Shown piece by piece: positions 40,761-50,359 of a DNA stretch of 64,000 nt. Under the pieces are notes generated by a model. That model had not been told where the DNA came from. It searched no databases and was given only the letters and a program-made list of their open reading frames with translations. The position numbers and the translations under genes were made by a program. Source of the stretch: CAVPUA01 sp963708805 (GTDB lineage Bacteria > Actinomycetota > Actinomycetes > Mycobacteriales > Jatrophihabitantaceae); NCBI GenBank assembly GCA_963708805.1, contig CAVPUA010000003.1, positions 2,046,001-2,110,000 on the forward strand, in the 5' to 3' direction. Every line of letters starts with the position of its first letter. Within the stretch, counting starts at the first letter, position 1.

Positions 40761-41784
40761 CCCGCCTCGCCGATGACGACCTGGGTCACCACGGCGATCA
40801 GGACGCCGTGCCCGGACTGGTCGACCTCGCCGTCAACGTTCGCGCCGGCACGCCACCGCCGTGGCTCGTGCGCCGCCTCGCGCGTCGTCGACCTGGCCCG
40901 CTATCCGGACCCGACCGCGGCCCAGCGGGCGGTCGCGACCCGCCACGGGCGGCTGGACGCCGAGGTGCTGCTGACGCGGGGGCGGCGGAGGCGTTCGTCC
41001 TGCTCGCCCGGGCGTTGCGCCCGGCGCACGCCCTGGTCGTGCACCCGCAGTTCACCGAGCCGGAGGCCGCCCTGCGCGCGGCCGGGCATCCGGTCGACCG
41101 GCTCGTACTCGACGAGCCGTTCGTCCTCGACCCGGCGCTCGTGCCCGACGAGCGCCGACCTCGTCGTGATCGGCAATCCGACCAACCCGACCTCGGTGCT
41201 GCACCCGGCCGAGACGATCACGGCGTTGCTTCGTCCTGGCCGGGTGGTGGTGGTCGACGAGGCCTTCGCCGACTGCGTGGCCGGTGAGCTCGCCTCACTC
41301 GCGTCCCGGGCCGACCTCGACGGCGTGGTGGTGATCCGCAGCCTGACCAAGACGTGGGGGCTGGCCGGGCTGCGGGTCGGGCTACCTGCTGGCCGCGCCC
41401 GGCGTGATCGACCAGCTGCGGCGGGCCCAGCCGCTGTGGCCGGTGAGCTCGCCCGCGCTCGAAGCGACGATCGCCTGCTGTAGCCCGCAGGCGATCGCCG
41501 AGGCGGCCGCGTGGGCCGTCGAGTCTGGGCGCCCGGCGGACGGCCCTCGTCGGTCGGCTCGACCGGATACCCGGCGTTCGGGTCGTCGGCGGCTCCGGCG
41601 GCCTCGTTCGTCCTGGTCCGTACCCCGCGCGCCGACGCCCGGGTGCTGCTGCATGATCGTGGCTTCGCGGTCCGCCGCGGCGAGACGTTCCCGGGTCTCG
41701 ACGAACGACTGGATCCGCGTCGCCGTCCGCGACGATGCGACCTCGACCGCTTTTGCCCACGCCCTGCAGGAGGTTCTGGCATGA
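40757..41784 (+). CDS. cobC: CobC-type PLP-dependent aminotransferase-like enzyme (threonine-phosphate decarboxylase family; frameshifted)
   Basis: About 340 residues. Members supply the aminopropanol phosphate arm by decarboxylating threonine phosphate. Visible marks are LVDLAVNVRAGTPPPWLVR, RVVDLARYPDPTAAQRAVA, AEAFVLLARALRPAHALVVH, LVVIGNPTNPTSVLHPAETI, VVVVDEAFADCVAGE and RSLTKTWGLAGLRVG with the PLP-binding Lys. Frameshifts lie near 40880, 40980, 41155, 41385, 41525 and further on. The start ATG overlaps the cobB stop and its own stop overlaps the cobT start. Confidence 0.88.
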
Positions 41785-42854
41785 CCCACGACGAGCAGCT
41801 TCAGGCCACGATCGCCGCGATCCACGGCCTCGACGCCGACGCCGTGTCGGCCGCCCAAGATCGTCAGGATCGCCTGACCAAGCCGCGCGGCGCGCTGGGC
41901 GTGCTCGAGGCGGTGTCGGTGCAGCTGTCCGGGCTCGCGGGCGAATGTCCCCCGCCCATTCCGGCGCCCGCCGCGGTCGCCGTCTTCGCCGGCGATCACG
42001 GCGTCCACGCGCAAGGGGTGACCCCGTGGCCGCAGGAGGTCACCGGCCAGATGGTGGCCAACTTCCTGGCCGGGGGAGCCGTCGTCAACGCGCTGGCCGC
42101 CCAGCTCGACGTGCACGTCGAGGTCGTCGAGGTCGGCGTCATCTCCCCGTCCGATCCGGGGCCGGGACTGCTCAGCCGAAACGTCCGGGCCGGCACCGCC
42201 GACATGACCGTCGAGCCGGCCATGACCCGTGCCGAGGCCGTGGCCGCTCTCTGCGTCGGCATCGACGTGGCGAAGGATCTTGTGGCCGCGGGCTACCGGT
42301 GCCTGCTGAGCGGCGACATGGGCATCGCCAACACCACGGCCTCGGCGGCGTTGATCGCGGTGTTCAGCGGCAGCGACGTCGCCGCGGTGACCGGGCGCGG
42401 GACCGGCATCGACGACGAAACCCTGATCCGCAAGATCGCCGTCGTCCAGCACGCGCTCGATCGGCACGCACCGTCGGCCGACGATCCGATCGGCGTCGTC
42501 GGCGCGGTCGGCGGCCTCGAGCACGCCGCCATCGCCGGCTTCATCTTGGGCGCGGCCGCGTCCCGCACTCCGGTGATCCTCGATGGGGTCATCGCGGGGG
42601 CCGCCGCCCTGCTTGCGCGTGCCCTCGCTCCCGACAGCGTCGCCGCCATGATTGCGGGGCACCGGTCGGCCGAGCCGGGCGCCGCGATCGCCCTCACCGT
42701 CCTCGGGCTCACCCCGCTCGTCGACTTGGACCTGCGTCTGGGCGAAGGGTCCGGCGCCGTGCTCGCGCTGCCGCTCGTGCAGAGCGCGGCCCGGGTGCTC
42801 AACGATGTCGCGACGTTCGACTCGGCGGGAGTCACCGACAAGGAGGCCCCGTGA
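41781..42854 (+). CDS. cobT: Nicotinate-nucleotide:dimethylbenzimidazole phosphoribosyltransferase CobT
   Basis: 357 residues, intact. CobT makes alpha-ribazole phosphate from DMB and nicotinate mononucleotide. It has DRLTKPRGALGVLEAVSVQL, AVFAGDHGVHAQGVTPWPQE, MVANFLAGGAVVNALA, LLSGDMGIANTTASAALIAV and RLGEGSGAVLALPLVQSAAR with the catalytic Glu. ATGA overlap with cobC upstream; the stop overlaps the cobA/U start. It matches the CobT/CobU family length. From here to 46.7 kb no frameshift is seen. Confidence 0.97.
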   Translation: MTHDEQLQATIAAIHGLDADAVSAAQDRQDRLTKPRGALGVLEAVSVQLSGLAGECPPPIPAPAAVAVFAGDHGVHAQGVTPWPQEVTGQMVANFLAGGAVVNALAAQLDVHVEVVEVGVISPSDPGPGLLSRNVRAGTADMTVEPAMTRAEAVAALCVGIDVAKDLVAAGYRCLLSGDMGIANTTASAALIAVFSGSDVAAVTGRGTGIDDETLIRKIAVVQHALDRHAPSADDPIGVVGAVGGLEHAAIAGFILGAAASRTPVILDGVIAGAAALLARALAPDSVAAMIAGHRSAEPGAAIALTVLGLTPLVDLDLRLGEGSGAVLALPLVQSAARVLNDVATFDSAGVTDKEAP

Positions 42855-44104
42855 CGGGACGAGTCGTCCTCATCGGCGGTGGACCCGGAGCCGCCGACCT
42901 GATCACGGTCCGCGGACTGGATCGGCTCATGATCGCCGACGTCGTCATCACCGATCGGCTCGCGCCGACCGATCTGCTGGAACGACTCGGTGATCATGTC
43001 GAGGTCATCGACGCGGCCCGATCACCCGGCCGCCGCACGCTGAGCTACGACGAGATCATCGAGTTGATGATCTCCCGCGCCCGCGAGGGAAAGACGGTCG
43101 TCCGGCTCAAGGGCGGTGATCCGTTCGTCCTCGCCCATGGCGCGCAGGAAGTCGAGTCGTGCTCGGCCGCGGGGATCGCGGTCGAGGTCGTCCCGGGCAT
43201 CACCAGCGCGATCGCCGGACCGGTGCTGGCCGGTCTGCCGTTGACGAGCACCGACGGCGCCGCCGGGTTCACCGTCGTGTCCGGACACCTGGTTCCGGAC
43301 GACCCGGCCAACCGCCTCGACTGGACCGCCATCGCCCGGTCCGGCACGACGATCGTGATCCTGATGGGCATGCGCACCTTGAGCGCGATCTGCCGGCGTC
43401 TCGTCGCCGAGGGAATCGGGCCCGAGACGACGGCCAGTTGCGTCGCGGACGTGAGCTTGCCGACCCAGCGCGTCGTCCGCTCGACGCTCGGCCGGTTGGC
43501 GGTCGCCGTCAGCGAAGCCGGACTCGGCAACCCGGCGGTGGTCGTGATCGACGCCGGTCGCTCACCCGCGCCGCGGCAGCGGATCCTGGTCCTCGGCGGC
43601 AACCGCTCCGGCAAGTCGCAGTTCGCCGAAGCCATGCTGGCGCACGAGCCCGCGGTCGACTACATCGCGACGTCGGCGCCGGTCGACGACGCCGAGTGGG
43701 ACGAGCGGGTGCGCCGTCACCAGCGGCGGAGGTCACCGGCCTGGGCCACCGTCGAGACGCTCGACCTGCCCACCGAGCTCGGTCGCGAGTCACCGCCAGC
43801 CATGATCGACAGCATCACCGCGTGGCTCGCCCGGGTGATGGACGAGTGCGGATGCTGGGACGACGTCCTGCCCGACAGCGCGGCCAAGGAACTCGACCGG
43901 CGCGTCGACCAACTCTGCGACGAGTGGTCGTCGACCGCGCGAACCGTCGTCGCCGTCAGCGACGAGGTCGGCAGCGGCATCGTCGCGGCCACGGTCTCCG
44001 GACGGCGCTTCGCCGACACGCTCGGCGCGCTGAACCAGCGGCTGGCCGCGGCCGCCGACGAAGTCCACCTCGTCACGGCCGGAATCGCACGGCGACTGAA
44101 ATGA
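42851..44104 (+). CDS. cobAU: Fusion of uroporphyrinogen-III C-methyltransferase (CobA/SUMT) and adenosylcobinamide kinase/guanylyltransferase (CobU)
   Basis: A single intact frame of 417 residues. Residues 1-240 are SUMT: GRVVLIGGGPGAADLITVRG, VVRLKGGDPFVLAHGAQEVE, VVPGITSAIAGPVLAGLPLT and TTIVILMGMRTLSAICRRLV. This part makes precorrin-2 from uroporphyrinogen III. Residues 245-417 are CobU: QRILVLGGNRSGKSQFAEAM (P-loop), VDYIATSAPVDDAEWDERVR with the RVRRHQRRR pattern, LPTELG, TVVAVSDEVGSGIVA and FADTLGALNQRLAAAADEVH. That part activates cobinamide. The junction is the short linker AGRSPAPRQ. The GTG at 42851 has AAGGAGG four bases before it. This joins the first and a near-last step of the pathway. 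Confidence 0.93.
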   Translation: MTGRVVLIGGGPGAADLITVRGLDRLMIADVVITDRLAPTDLLERLGDHVEVIDAARSPGRRTLSYDEIIELMISRAREGKTVVRLKGGDPFVLAHGAQEVESCSAAGIAVEVVPGITSAIAGPVLAGLPLTSTDGAAGFTVVSGHLVPDDPANRLDWTAIARSGTTIVILMGMRTLSAICRRLVAEGIGPETTASCVADVSLPTQRVVRSTLGRLAVAVSEAGLGNPAVVVIDAGRSPAPRQRILVLGGNRSGKSQFAEAMLAHEPAVDYIATSAPVDDAEWDERVRRHQRRRSPAWATVETLDLPTELGRESPPAMIDSITAWLARVMDECGCWDDVLPDSAAKELDRRVDQLCDEWSSTARTVVAVSDEVGSGIVAATVSGRRFADTLGALNQRLAAAADEVHLVTAGIARRLK

Positions 44105-44871
44105 ACGCACGCGGCCTCAGTGGCGCGCTCAGCACGTTCACCATCCTGCCCGTCCGCACCACGGCGGTCGTGACGCGCGCGGACGGTCGCGAACTACTGA
44201 TCTGGCTCCCGGTGGTCGGGCTGCTGATCGGCGCCCTCGCCGGGCTCCCGGTCGCGGCGGTCCGCGAGGGGGCGTCGCAGGCCGGGCTCGTCGGCGCGGT
44301 TCTCGGCGTCGCCGTGCTGGCCGTGCTCACTCGCGGTCTTCATCTGGACGGCCTGGCCGACACCTCTGACGGTCTGGCCAGTCACGCACCGGCGGCCCAG
44401 GCACTGGAGATCATGCGACGCTCCGACATCGGGCCGTTCGGCGTGATGACGATCGTGTTCGTGCTCGCGCTCGACATCGCGGCCGTCGCTTCCCTCTCGG
44501 GCAGTGAGTGGAAGCCGGTGGCCGCGCTCGCCGTCGCGGCCGCCACCGGCCGGCTGGCCGTGATCTTCGCGGCGCACGAGTCGGTGCGGTCGGCGCGTCC
44601 CACCGGCTTCGGCGCCCTCGTGGCCGGCTCGCTGTCGAGTGCCGCCGTCATCGTCGAGGCGATCTTCGTGCTGGTGGCCGGAGGTGTGCTGGCGTGGGCA
44701 GTCGGTGCCAATGCGGGTGAATGGGTGCTCGTGCAGGCCGTGGCATTGTTGATCGCACTCGTGCTGACCTGGCACACCAGCCGCCGATTCGGTGGCCTGA
44801 CCGGCGACGTCTTCGGAGCGCTCATCGAGTGCGCCACGGCCGTCACTCTCGTAGGAATCGCCTTCGTATGA
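44101..44871 (+). CDS. cobS: Adenosylcobinamide-GDP ribazoletransferase CobS (cobalamin synthase)
   Basis: 256 residues, intact, with about seven membrane helices. CobS joins adenosylcobinamide-GDP and alpha-ribazole at the membrane. The motif LTRGLHLDGLADTSDGLASH holds the metal-binding Asp residues, and MRRSDIGPFGVMTIVFVLAL is the second family block. It overlaps cobA/U before (ATGA) and bluB after (ATGA), so it is part of the same transcript. Confidence 0.96.
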   Translation: MNARGLSGALSTFTILPVRTTAVVTRADGRELLIWLPVVGLLIGALAGLPVAAVREGASQAGLVGAVLGVAVLAVLTRGLHLDGLADTSDGLASHAPAAQALEIMRRSDIGPFGVMTIVFVLALDIAAVASLSGSEWKPVAALAVAAATGRLAVIFAAHESVRSARPTGFGALVAGSLSSAAVIVEAIFVLVAGGVLAWAVGANAGEWVLVQAVALLIALVLTWHTSRRFGGLTGDVFGALIECATAVTLVGIAFV

Positions 44872-45506
44872 CAACTGATCTCTACGACGTGATCAACCGG
44901 CGTCGCGACGTTCGCGGGGAGTTCAACGGCAAGCCCCTCGACGACGAAACACTGATGCGGCTCCTCGGGGCGGCGCACGCGGCGCCGAGCGTCGGGCTCA
45001 CCCAGCCCTGGGATTTCATCGTCGTGCGCGACCCGACCCTTCGTGAGCAGTTCCAGGCCCACGTCGCGACCGAACGGGCCACGTTCGAGTCGACGTTGGA
45101 CACCCGGCAGTCGCACACGTTCTCGAAGATCAAGATCGAGGGAATTCTCGAGTCCAGCCTCGGGATCGTCGTCACCTACGATCCGACGCGCGGAGCTCCG
45201 GCCGTGCTCGGGCGGCACGCGATCGACGACGCCGGGCTGTACTCGACGTGTCTCGCGATCCAGAACCTGTGGCTGGCCGCCACCGCCGAAGAGCTCGGCG
45301 TGGGCTGGGTCTCGTTCTACCGCGAGCCGTTCCTGCAACAACTGCTGACGATTCCCGCCCACATCCGGCCGATCGCCTGGTTGTGCGTCGGGCCGGTGGA
45401 GCATCTCGAAACGGTGCCCGACCTCGAACGGCACGGCTGGCGCACGCGGCGACCCCTCGAGGCCGCCGTGCACCTCGATCGGTTCGCCGCGCCGGCGCCG
45501 GACTGA
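44868..45506 (+). CDS. bluB: 5,6-dimethylbenzimidazole synthase BluB
   Basis: 212 residues, intact. BluB cleaves reduced FMN with oxygen to make the lower ligand DMB. It is a nitroreductase-fold protein: LYDVINRRRDVRGEFNGKPL, LLGAAHAAPSVGLTQPWDFI, GLYSTCLAIQNLWLAATAEE and GVGWVSFYREPFLQQLLTIP. The Asp and Ser positions that define BluB are present (RRDVRGEF and AAPSVG). It is the last gene of the + strand cob run and meets a convergent phosphatase gene with no gap. Confidence 0.95.
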   Translation: MTTDLYDVINRRRDVRGEFNGKPLDDETLMRLLGAAHAAPSVGLTQPWDFIVVRDPTLREQFQAHVATERATFESTLDTRQSHTFSKIKIEGILESSLGIVVTYDPTRGAPAVLGRHAIDDAGLYSTCLAIQNLWLAATAEELGVGWVSFYREPFLQQLLTIPAHIRPIAWLCVGPVEHLETVPDLERHGWRTRRPLEAAVHLDRFAAPAPD

Positions 45507-46085
45507 TCAGCGGCCCACCCGGCGCCACGACCGATCGGACCGGATGGCGAACACGCCGCCGTTGAGCACCTCGACCCACGGGGCATCGCCCGGTCCGCAG
45601 CCACTCGCCCAGGCGAGGGCGAGTCGGATCGCGTCGCCATGGCTGACCACGATCGAATCGGGACGCAGCCGCTCGACCAACGGCGTGACGGCTTCGACCA
45701 TCCGGTCGTACACCTGTGCCGTGCTCTCGCCGCCGTCGACGCGGACGTCCGGATCGGACCAGTCGACATCGGCGAGGGCGGCGGCGGCCTCGACGGACAA
45801 GCGTCCCTGCAGCACACCCTGATGTTGCTCCCGCAGCCTCGGATCGGTCTCTCGGACGGCACCGAACGCGTCGGCGATGATGTCGGCGGTCTGGATCGCC
45901 CGCGTGAGATCACTGGTGAGGACAGTCGGCCGGGCCGTCCGGTCCAGCTCGGGCTTGATCAGGCGGGCCGCTTCGCGCGCCTGCAGACGGCCGCGGCTGG
46001 TCAGGCGCGGATGCGCTGTCTGGCCCTGAACCCGTTTGGCGACGTTCCAGGTCGACTCGCCGTGACGAACCAGATAGACCGTCAC
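45507..46085 (-). CDS. Histidine phosphatase family protein, probable alpha-ribazole phosphatase
   Basis: About 192 residues from GTG 46085. The RHG motif VTVYLVRHGESTWNVAKRVQ gives the phospho-accepting His. LTSDLTRAIQTADIIADAFG and SIVVSHGDAIRLALAWASG supply the other Arg and His residues. The fold covers phosphoglycerate mutase-like phosphatases. Its place between bluB and cbtB suggests it dephosphorylates alpha-ribazole phosphate or adenosylcobalamin phosphate (the Salmonella CobC role), but this is context only. The frame is open upstream to 46376, across the riboswitch, which is noncoding. Confidence 0.85.
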   Translation of the reverse strand: MTVYLVRHGESTWNVAKRVQGQTAHPRLTSRGRLQAREAARLIKPELDRTARPTVLTSDLTRAIQTADIIADAFGAVRETDPRLREQHQGVLQGRLSVEAAAALADVDWSDPDVRVDGGESTAQVYDRMVEAVTPLVERLRPDSIVVSHGDAIRLALAWASGCGPGDAPWVEVLNGGVFAIRSDRSWRRVGR

Positions 46086-46141
46086 GACAGTGCTCGTACG
46101 GGATCGGACACGAAGAACCTGCCTTGCCCGGTCGAGCAGTG

Positions 46142-46305
46142 ATAGCGTCTGACCGTTGCGTGACGGCGTACGGAAGTTGGTGGGAATCCAACACGGTAGC
46201 GCCACTGTGAAGCGCTCGGTCATCCAGGTCGGGCGCGGAGTCAGATACGTCGTCGTCACGACGCCCCTACGACAACGGGACGCACCATCCCAGAGGAGGC
46301 TCCAC
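46142..46305 (+). promoter_or_regulatory. Cobalamin riboswitch upstream of cbtB, with TAGCGT -10 box
   Basis: Core elements are GGAAGTTGGTGGGAATCCAA, GTAGCGCCACTGTGAAGCGC and the B12-box part GGAGTCAGATACGT. The expression platform is GGGA (46277-46280) pairing with TCCC (46288-46291), then AGAGGAGG seven bases before the cbtB ATG. Ligand binding is expected to shut off translation of cbtBA. A TAGCGT hexamer (46143-46148) is a plausible -10. Confidence 0.9.
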
Positions 46306-46306
46306 C

Positions 46307-46540
46307 ATGACCACCATCCCCACGACCGGAACGACCCGGATCCCCAAGGTCCAGGTCTCGCCCGAAGCGATTTCACGGGGCCGGGTCTACGCGATCTTGG
46401 GCATCACGGCCTTCATCGCCCTGGCGTTCTACTACTTCGTCGGCGTCGACGAAGGCATGACCTCGGTGTTCGGCAAGTCGATGGTGATCCACGAATGGGT
46501 CCACGACTCGCGGCACTTCCTCGGTTTCCCCTGCCACTGA
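46307..46540 (+). CDS. cbtB: Cobalt transporter small subunit CbtB
   Basis: 77 residues, intact. CbtB is a one-helix membrane protein (YAILGITAFIALAFYYFVGV) with a C-terminal His-rich metal motif, here VIHEWVHDSRHFLGFPCH. The family is usually found with CbtA and under B12 riboswitch control, as here. GAGGAGG precedes the ATG. It is followed by cbtA after 16 bases. Confidence 0.93.
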   Translation: MTTIPTTGTTRIPKVQVSPEAISRGRVYAILGITAFIALAFYYFVGVDEGMTSVFGKSMVIHEWVHDSRHFLGFPCH

Positions 46541-46556
46541 CCCGGCGCGGGAACCA

Positions 46557-47489
46557 GTGACGATGGAAATCCGCATCATTCTTCGTGGTGCGCTGTCCGG
46601 CTTCGTCGCCGGCGTGCTCGGCTTCGTGTTCGCCCGGATCTTCGCCGAGCCGCAGATCAACAAGGCCATCGACTACGAATCGGGCCGCGACGACATCCTG
46701 GCCAAGCTCAACCAGGCCGCCGGGCGCGCCGGTCGCGCCGGACGGCCCGGAGATCTTCTCCCGCGCGCATCCAGTCGCACGATCGGCATCGCCACCGGCA
46801 TCATCGCGTTCTCGGCCGCGATGGGCGCGCTGATCGCCGTCGCCTACGTGGTGCATGCACGGGCGCTTCAGGTGCGTCCGCGCAACCTGGTCTGGATGAT
46901 CGCCGGCGTTCGGGTTCTTCGGCGTGTTCCTGCTGCCGTTCGTGAAGTACCCGGCCAACCCGCCGGCGATCGGGCACACGTTCACCATCGCCACAGCGCG
47001 GCCACCTGTACCTGACGATGGTCGCCGGCGTCGCTGATCCTGCTCGGTCTGGCCGTGTATCTCGCCCGACGGCTGATGCGGCCGCTTCGGACTGGTGAAC
47101 GCGGTCCTCATCTCCGGCGGTCGGCGTTCCTGGTCGTGTACGGAGTGCTGATCGGCGTGCTGCCCTCGCTGGGCAACCTGGCCGCCAACAAGGACCACGC
47201 CAACCAGTTCGGCTTCGCCCGGGCCTCGACCGAGACCCCGCAGCCGATCACCAACATCCTGTCGACGCCGCTGACGATCGACGGCAAGACGATCGCGCCC
47301 GGGCAGATCGTCTACCCCGGCTTCGACCCGGACGTGCTGTGGAAGTTCCGCTGGTACTCGATCCTCAACCAGGTGCTCATCTGGACGACGATCGCGCTGG
47401 TCTTCGGCGCGCTGCTCGAGCGGTTCGTCAGCGGCGGGGCGAACCCTCGTCGGGCGGAGCTCGAACCGGAGATCCAGACGCTGTCCTAG
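46557..47489 (+). CDS. cbtA: Cobalt transporter subunit CbtA (frameshifted)
   Basis: About 305 residues with five or six membrane helices. It opens MTMEIRIILRGALSGFVAGV LGFVFARIFAEPQINKAIDY, the CbtA signature (G..aG..gF ... EP.I..AI..E). Later blocks are IGIATGIIAFSAAMGALIAV, FGFFGVFLLPFVKYPANPPA, GSAFLVVYGVLIGVLPSLGN and WKFRWYSILNQVLIWTTIAL. Several frameshifts occur in 46735-47110; the final 125 residues are intact. GTG 46557 or ATG 46563 could be the start. With CbtB it imports cobalt for the corrin ring. Confidence 0.9.
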
Positions 47490-47534
47490 CCGACGTGTCC
47501 GGTCCGGCCCCGTCGTGCGAGCGACGCTAGGCCG

Positions 47535-48646
47535 TCACTTCTGGAGCCGGACCATCGTCGAGAACTGACCGGAGTTGTTCTCGACGCCGGTGTCGTTGAT
47601 CCCCAGATACAACTCGCCGCTGGTCGGCGCCAGCCCGTTGTAATTGGCGCCCACCAGGAACGGTGCGCTGGACCCGGAGACAAGACCGATCAGGCCGCCG
47701 CAGTGACCGCCCCCGACGAGCGTGAAGGGGTCGAGGTCGGCTCGATCGATGCCGTCCGGACCGTTCGTCAAACCGTTCCGCCGCCCCGATCTGCCCGGAC
47801 GCCGTGACGTTGATCCGTTCGCCGGCCGTGACCTTCAACCCGGTGTCGGTCCACGCGGCCGTGCCGGGCACGGTGATTGCCTTGGCCGTACCCAAGTGGT
47901 GCGTTGAGATTCCCCGTCGGACTCGCCGCACCGCTCCCTGGCTGAGAGCTCGAGGCCGGGGCGGACGTGCTCGGTGCGGAGGAGCCGGGCGAGGACGGAG
48001 TCGACCCGGGCGAGCTGGCACCGTGGGAGCTCGCACCCGACGAGGTCGAACTCGCCGTGTTGTGTTTGCTGCTCGGCCGCACCAACCACACCACCAGGCC
48101 GACCACCAGCAGAGCAGCGACGACGGCGGCAATGATGATCCCGCGCCGCCGGCCCCGTCGGTCGTCCGCAGGCATCGGGACGGTGCCGGGCCGGCTGACG
48201 GGGGCGAGCGGGTGGTGGCGGGGCCGGCGCCGGCGAGCCACGGCCGGCTGGTTCGGCCGGACCGTGAGCGGCTCGCCGGAGACAACCGGCGCCGGCTGGC
48301 TCGGCCGTACGGTGGCCGGCTCACTCGGCCGGATCGTCGGCTGGCCCAGGGTCGATCCGCCGACGACCTCTTTCCACGCGTTGACCGCCCACTCGGCCCG
48401 GCTCCGCTCGATACCGCGCTCGGTGAGAGCCGTCACCAGACGCGGCTCGACCACGGCCAGGTCGTTGGTCGAGCTGTGCTCGATCAGGGTCTGCGGGATC
48501 CGGGCGTCGAGCGCGGCCGTGAGGAGGAACGCCTCGGCCGGCTGCGCGCCGATGTCGTTGAGCACGTTGCGGAGCAGGTTGGGGTCGGCCATCAGCTGGG
48601 CGAGCGAGAAATGCTCCACAGCTTCGACGAGCGGGCTTTGCGCCAT
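47535..48646 (-). CDS. Membrane-anchored protein with N-terminal helical domain and C-terminal PA-IL (LecA)-like domain (frameshifted)
   Basis: About 368 residues. Residues 1-95 form a helical cytoplasmic domain (FSLAQLMADPNLLRNVLNDI ... RAEWAVNAWKEVVGG) of a kind I associate with bacterial kinase- and WD40-linked proteins; this link is from memory. A Pro-rich stretch follows (100-150), then one membrane helix (GIIIAAVVAALLVVGLVVWL), a Ser/Gly/Pro-rich spacer, and an extracellular domain resembling PA-IL/LecA galactose lectins (DTGLKVTAGERINVTASGQI ... GAPFLVGANYN-like, GELYLGINDTGVENNSGQFS). Frameshifts near 47780 and 47915. GAGGGAG precedes ATG 48646. It diverges from the vWA-PP2C gene, suggesting one functional unit. 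Confidence 0.65.
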
Positions 48647-48845
48647 GACTCCCTCGGACGGTCGGCTGACGGACAACGGTGGCTGCCGCGTCCGACGCCG
48701 GGGGTCCACGGTCGCAGCCTGGATGAGCTTTCCGTAAATCCGCGTCGATCGCTAGGTCGAAGCCGTGGATCGGTGATCATGATCGCGTCGGGCGGCTGAC
48801 GTATTCTGGTTGGCCCGGCCCGGGCACGCTGAGAGTGGATGACAG

Positions 48846-50359
48846 ATGGCACAAGAGTTGCCGGAGGTGCGCACGCTCGGCGGGCCGATGGCTCGCCGGC
48901 AACTGCACTTCATCTGGATACTCGACGTCAGCGGCTCGATGCGCGCCGACGGCAAGATCCAGGCCTTGAACGTGGCCATCTCCGAAGCGTTGCCGTCCTT
49001 GCGGGCCGCGGCCCAGGGCAACATGTCAGCCGATGTGCTCGTCCGAGCGGCGACCTTCAGCACCGGCGCGCAGTGGCACTACTCCGAGCCCACCCCGGTC
49101 GAGGACTTCCGGTGGGAACCGGTCGAGGCGGGCGGCTTCACCGACATGGGCGCCGCGCTGACCCTCGTGGCCGAGGGCCTGCAGGTGCCGCCGATGCCCG
49201 AACGCGGTCTCGCGCCCGTCCTCGTGCTGGTCTCGGACGGGCAGCCGACGGACAATTTCGACGACGGACTGCGCCGGCTGCTCGACACGACGTGGGGCTC
49301 GCGCGCGATCCGGCTGGCCATCGCGATCGGCCGCGACGCCGATCAGAACGTGCTGCAGACCTTCATCGGACACGACAGCGGACTGCGCCCGGTGCTGGCC
49401 AACAATCCCGATGCGATCATCGCCGCGATCCGCTGGGCCTCGACCGCGGTGGCGCCGACGTTTCGCGAGAACGGGTCGTCGATCGCCGTGCCCGGGGACG
49501 ACGATCTCTTCTACGCACCCGACGACACGCGTTCCCTCGCCGTGACCGAACCGGCCCCGCCCTCGCTCGCCCGGTCGCGCCGAATCGACCGGGTCGAGGT
49601 CACGACGGCGTCCGAGACCGGGGCGACGCACCGGCACCGCCAGCGTGAATCCGATGACGCGGTCGGGTGGAGTGGGCGCGACGGCGACTCGGTCCTCGCC
49701 ACCGTCGCGATCGCCGACGGTCACAGCGACCAGCGCTGCGTTCGCAGCCGCGTGGGCGCCGAGTTCGTCGTCGCGGCCGCCGCGGCGCTGCCCGACGCCG
49801 ACGCCGATGCCTTGATGGCAACGCTGATCCGGGACTGGCGCCGGCGCGTCGACCAGCACCTGGCCGACCATCCGCTGACCGGCTCGGATGACGGCTCCGT
49901 CGGCGTCCTCGCGAACGCCCGGGTCGCGTACGGCACCACGGCCGTGCTGTGCCGGATGACGAACGATGCCATCACGATCGTGCGGGTCGGTGACGGTGAC
50001 GTCATCGCGGTCGCGGCGGACGGCGCCGCGCGCCGGTTGGCCGTCCCTCCCGGCGGCCGGGCGAGATCACCGAGTCGATGAGCCAGCCCGACGCCGCACA
50101 AGTCGCCCGGTGCGCTGAGATTCCGGCCGCCGCGGCGCCCGTCTTGCTGCTGCTGGCGACCGACGGTTTCGACAACGCCTACCCAACCGATGAGTCGATG
50201 CTGCGCGGCCGCCCGCGAACTGGCCACGCTGCGCCGCGAGTCGGGCCGGCCGATCGACAGCCGAGGTGCTGACCGCGGTGGGCGCGCGAGGCGGCCGAGG
50301 TCAGCGGCGACGATGCGACCGTCGCCGCGATCTGGATCGAGACGATCGACCCGGCATGA
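48846..50359 (+). CDS. TerY-like vWA domain fused to a PP2C phosphatase (frameshifted in its 3' part)
   Basis: About 503 codons. Residues 1-215 are a TerY-type vWA domain: RRQLHFIWILDVSGSMRADG (MIDAS), GGFTDMGAALTLVAEGLQVP and VLVLVSDGQPTDNFDDGLRR. After a 40-residue linker, residues 255-500 are a PP2C phosphatase lacking the RsbU features: ATHRHRQRESDDAVGWSGRD, VLATVAIADGHSDQRCVRSR with the ADGH metal motif, and LLLLATDGFDNAYPTDESML. The frame is unbroken from start through the ADGH and GD motifs, so the fusion is real in this sequence. Frameshifts come only after about 50060. The stop overlaps the kinase ATG. vWA, PP2C and kinase together match the TerY-P triad. Confidence 0.82.
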
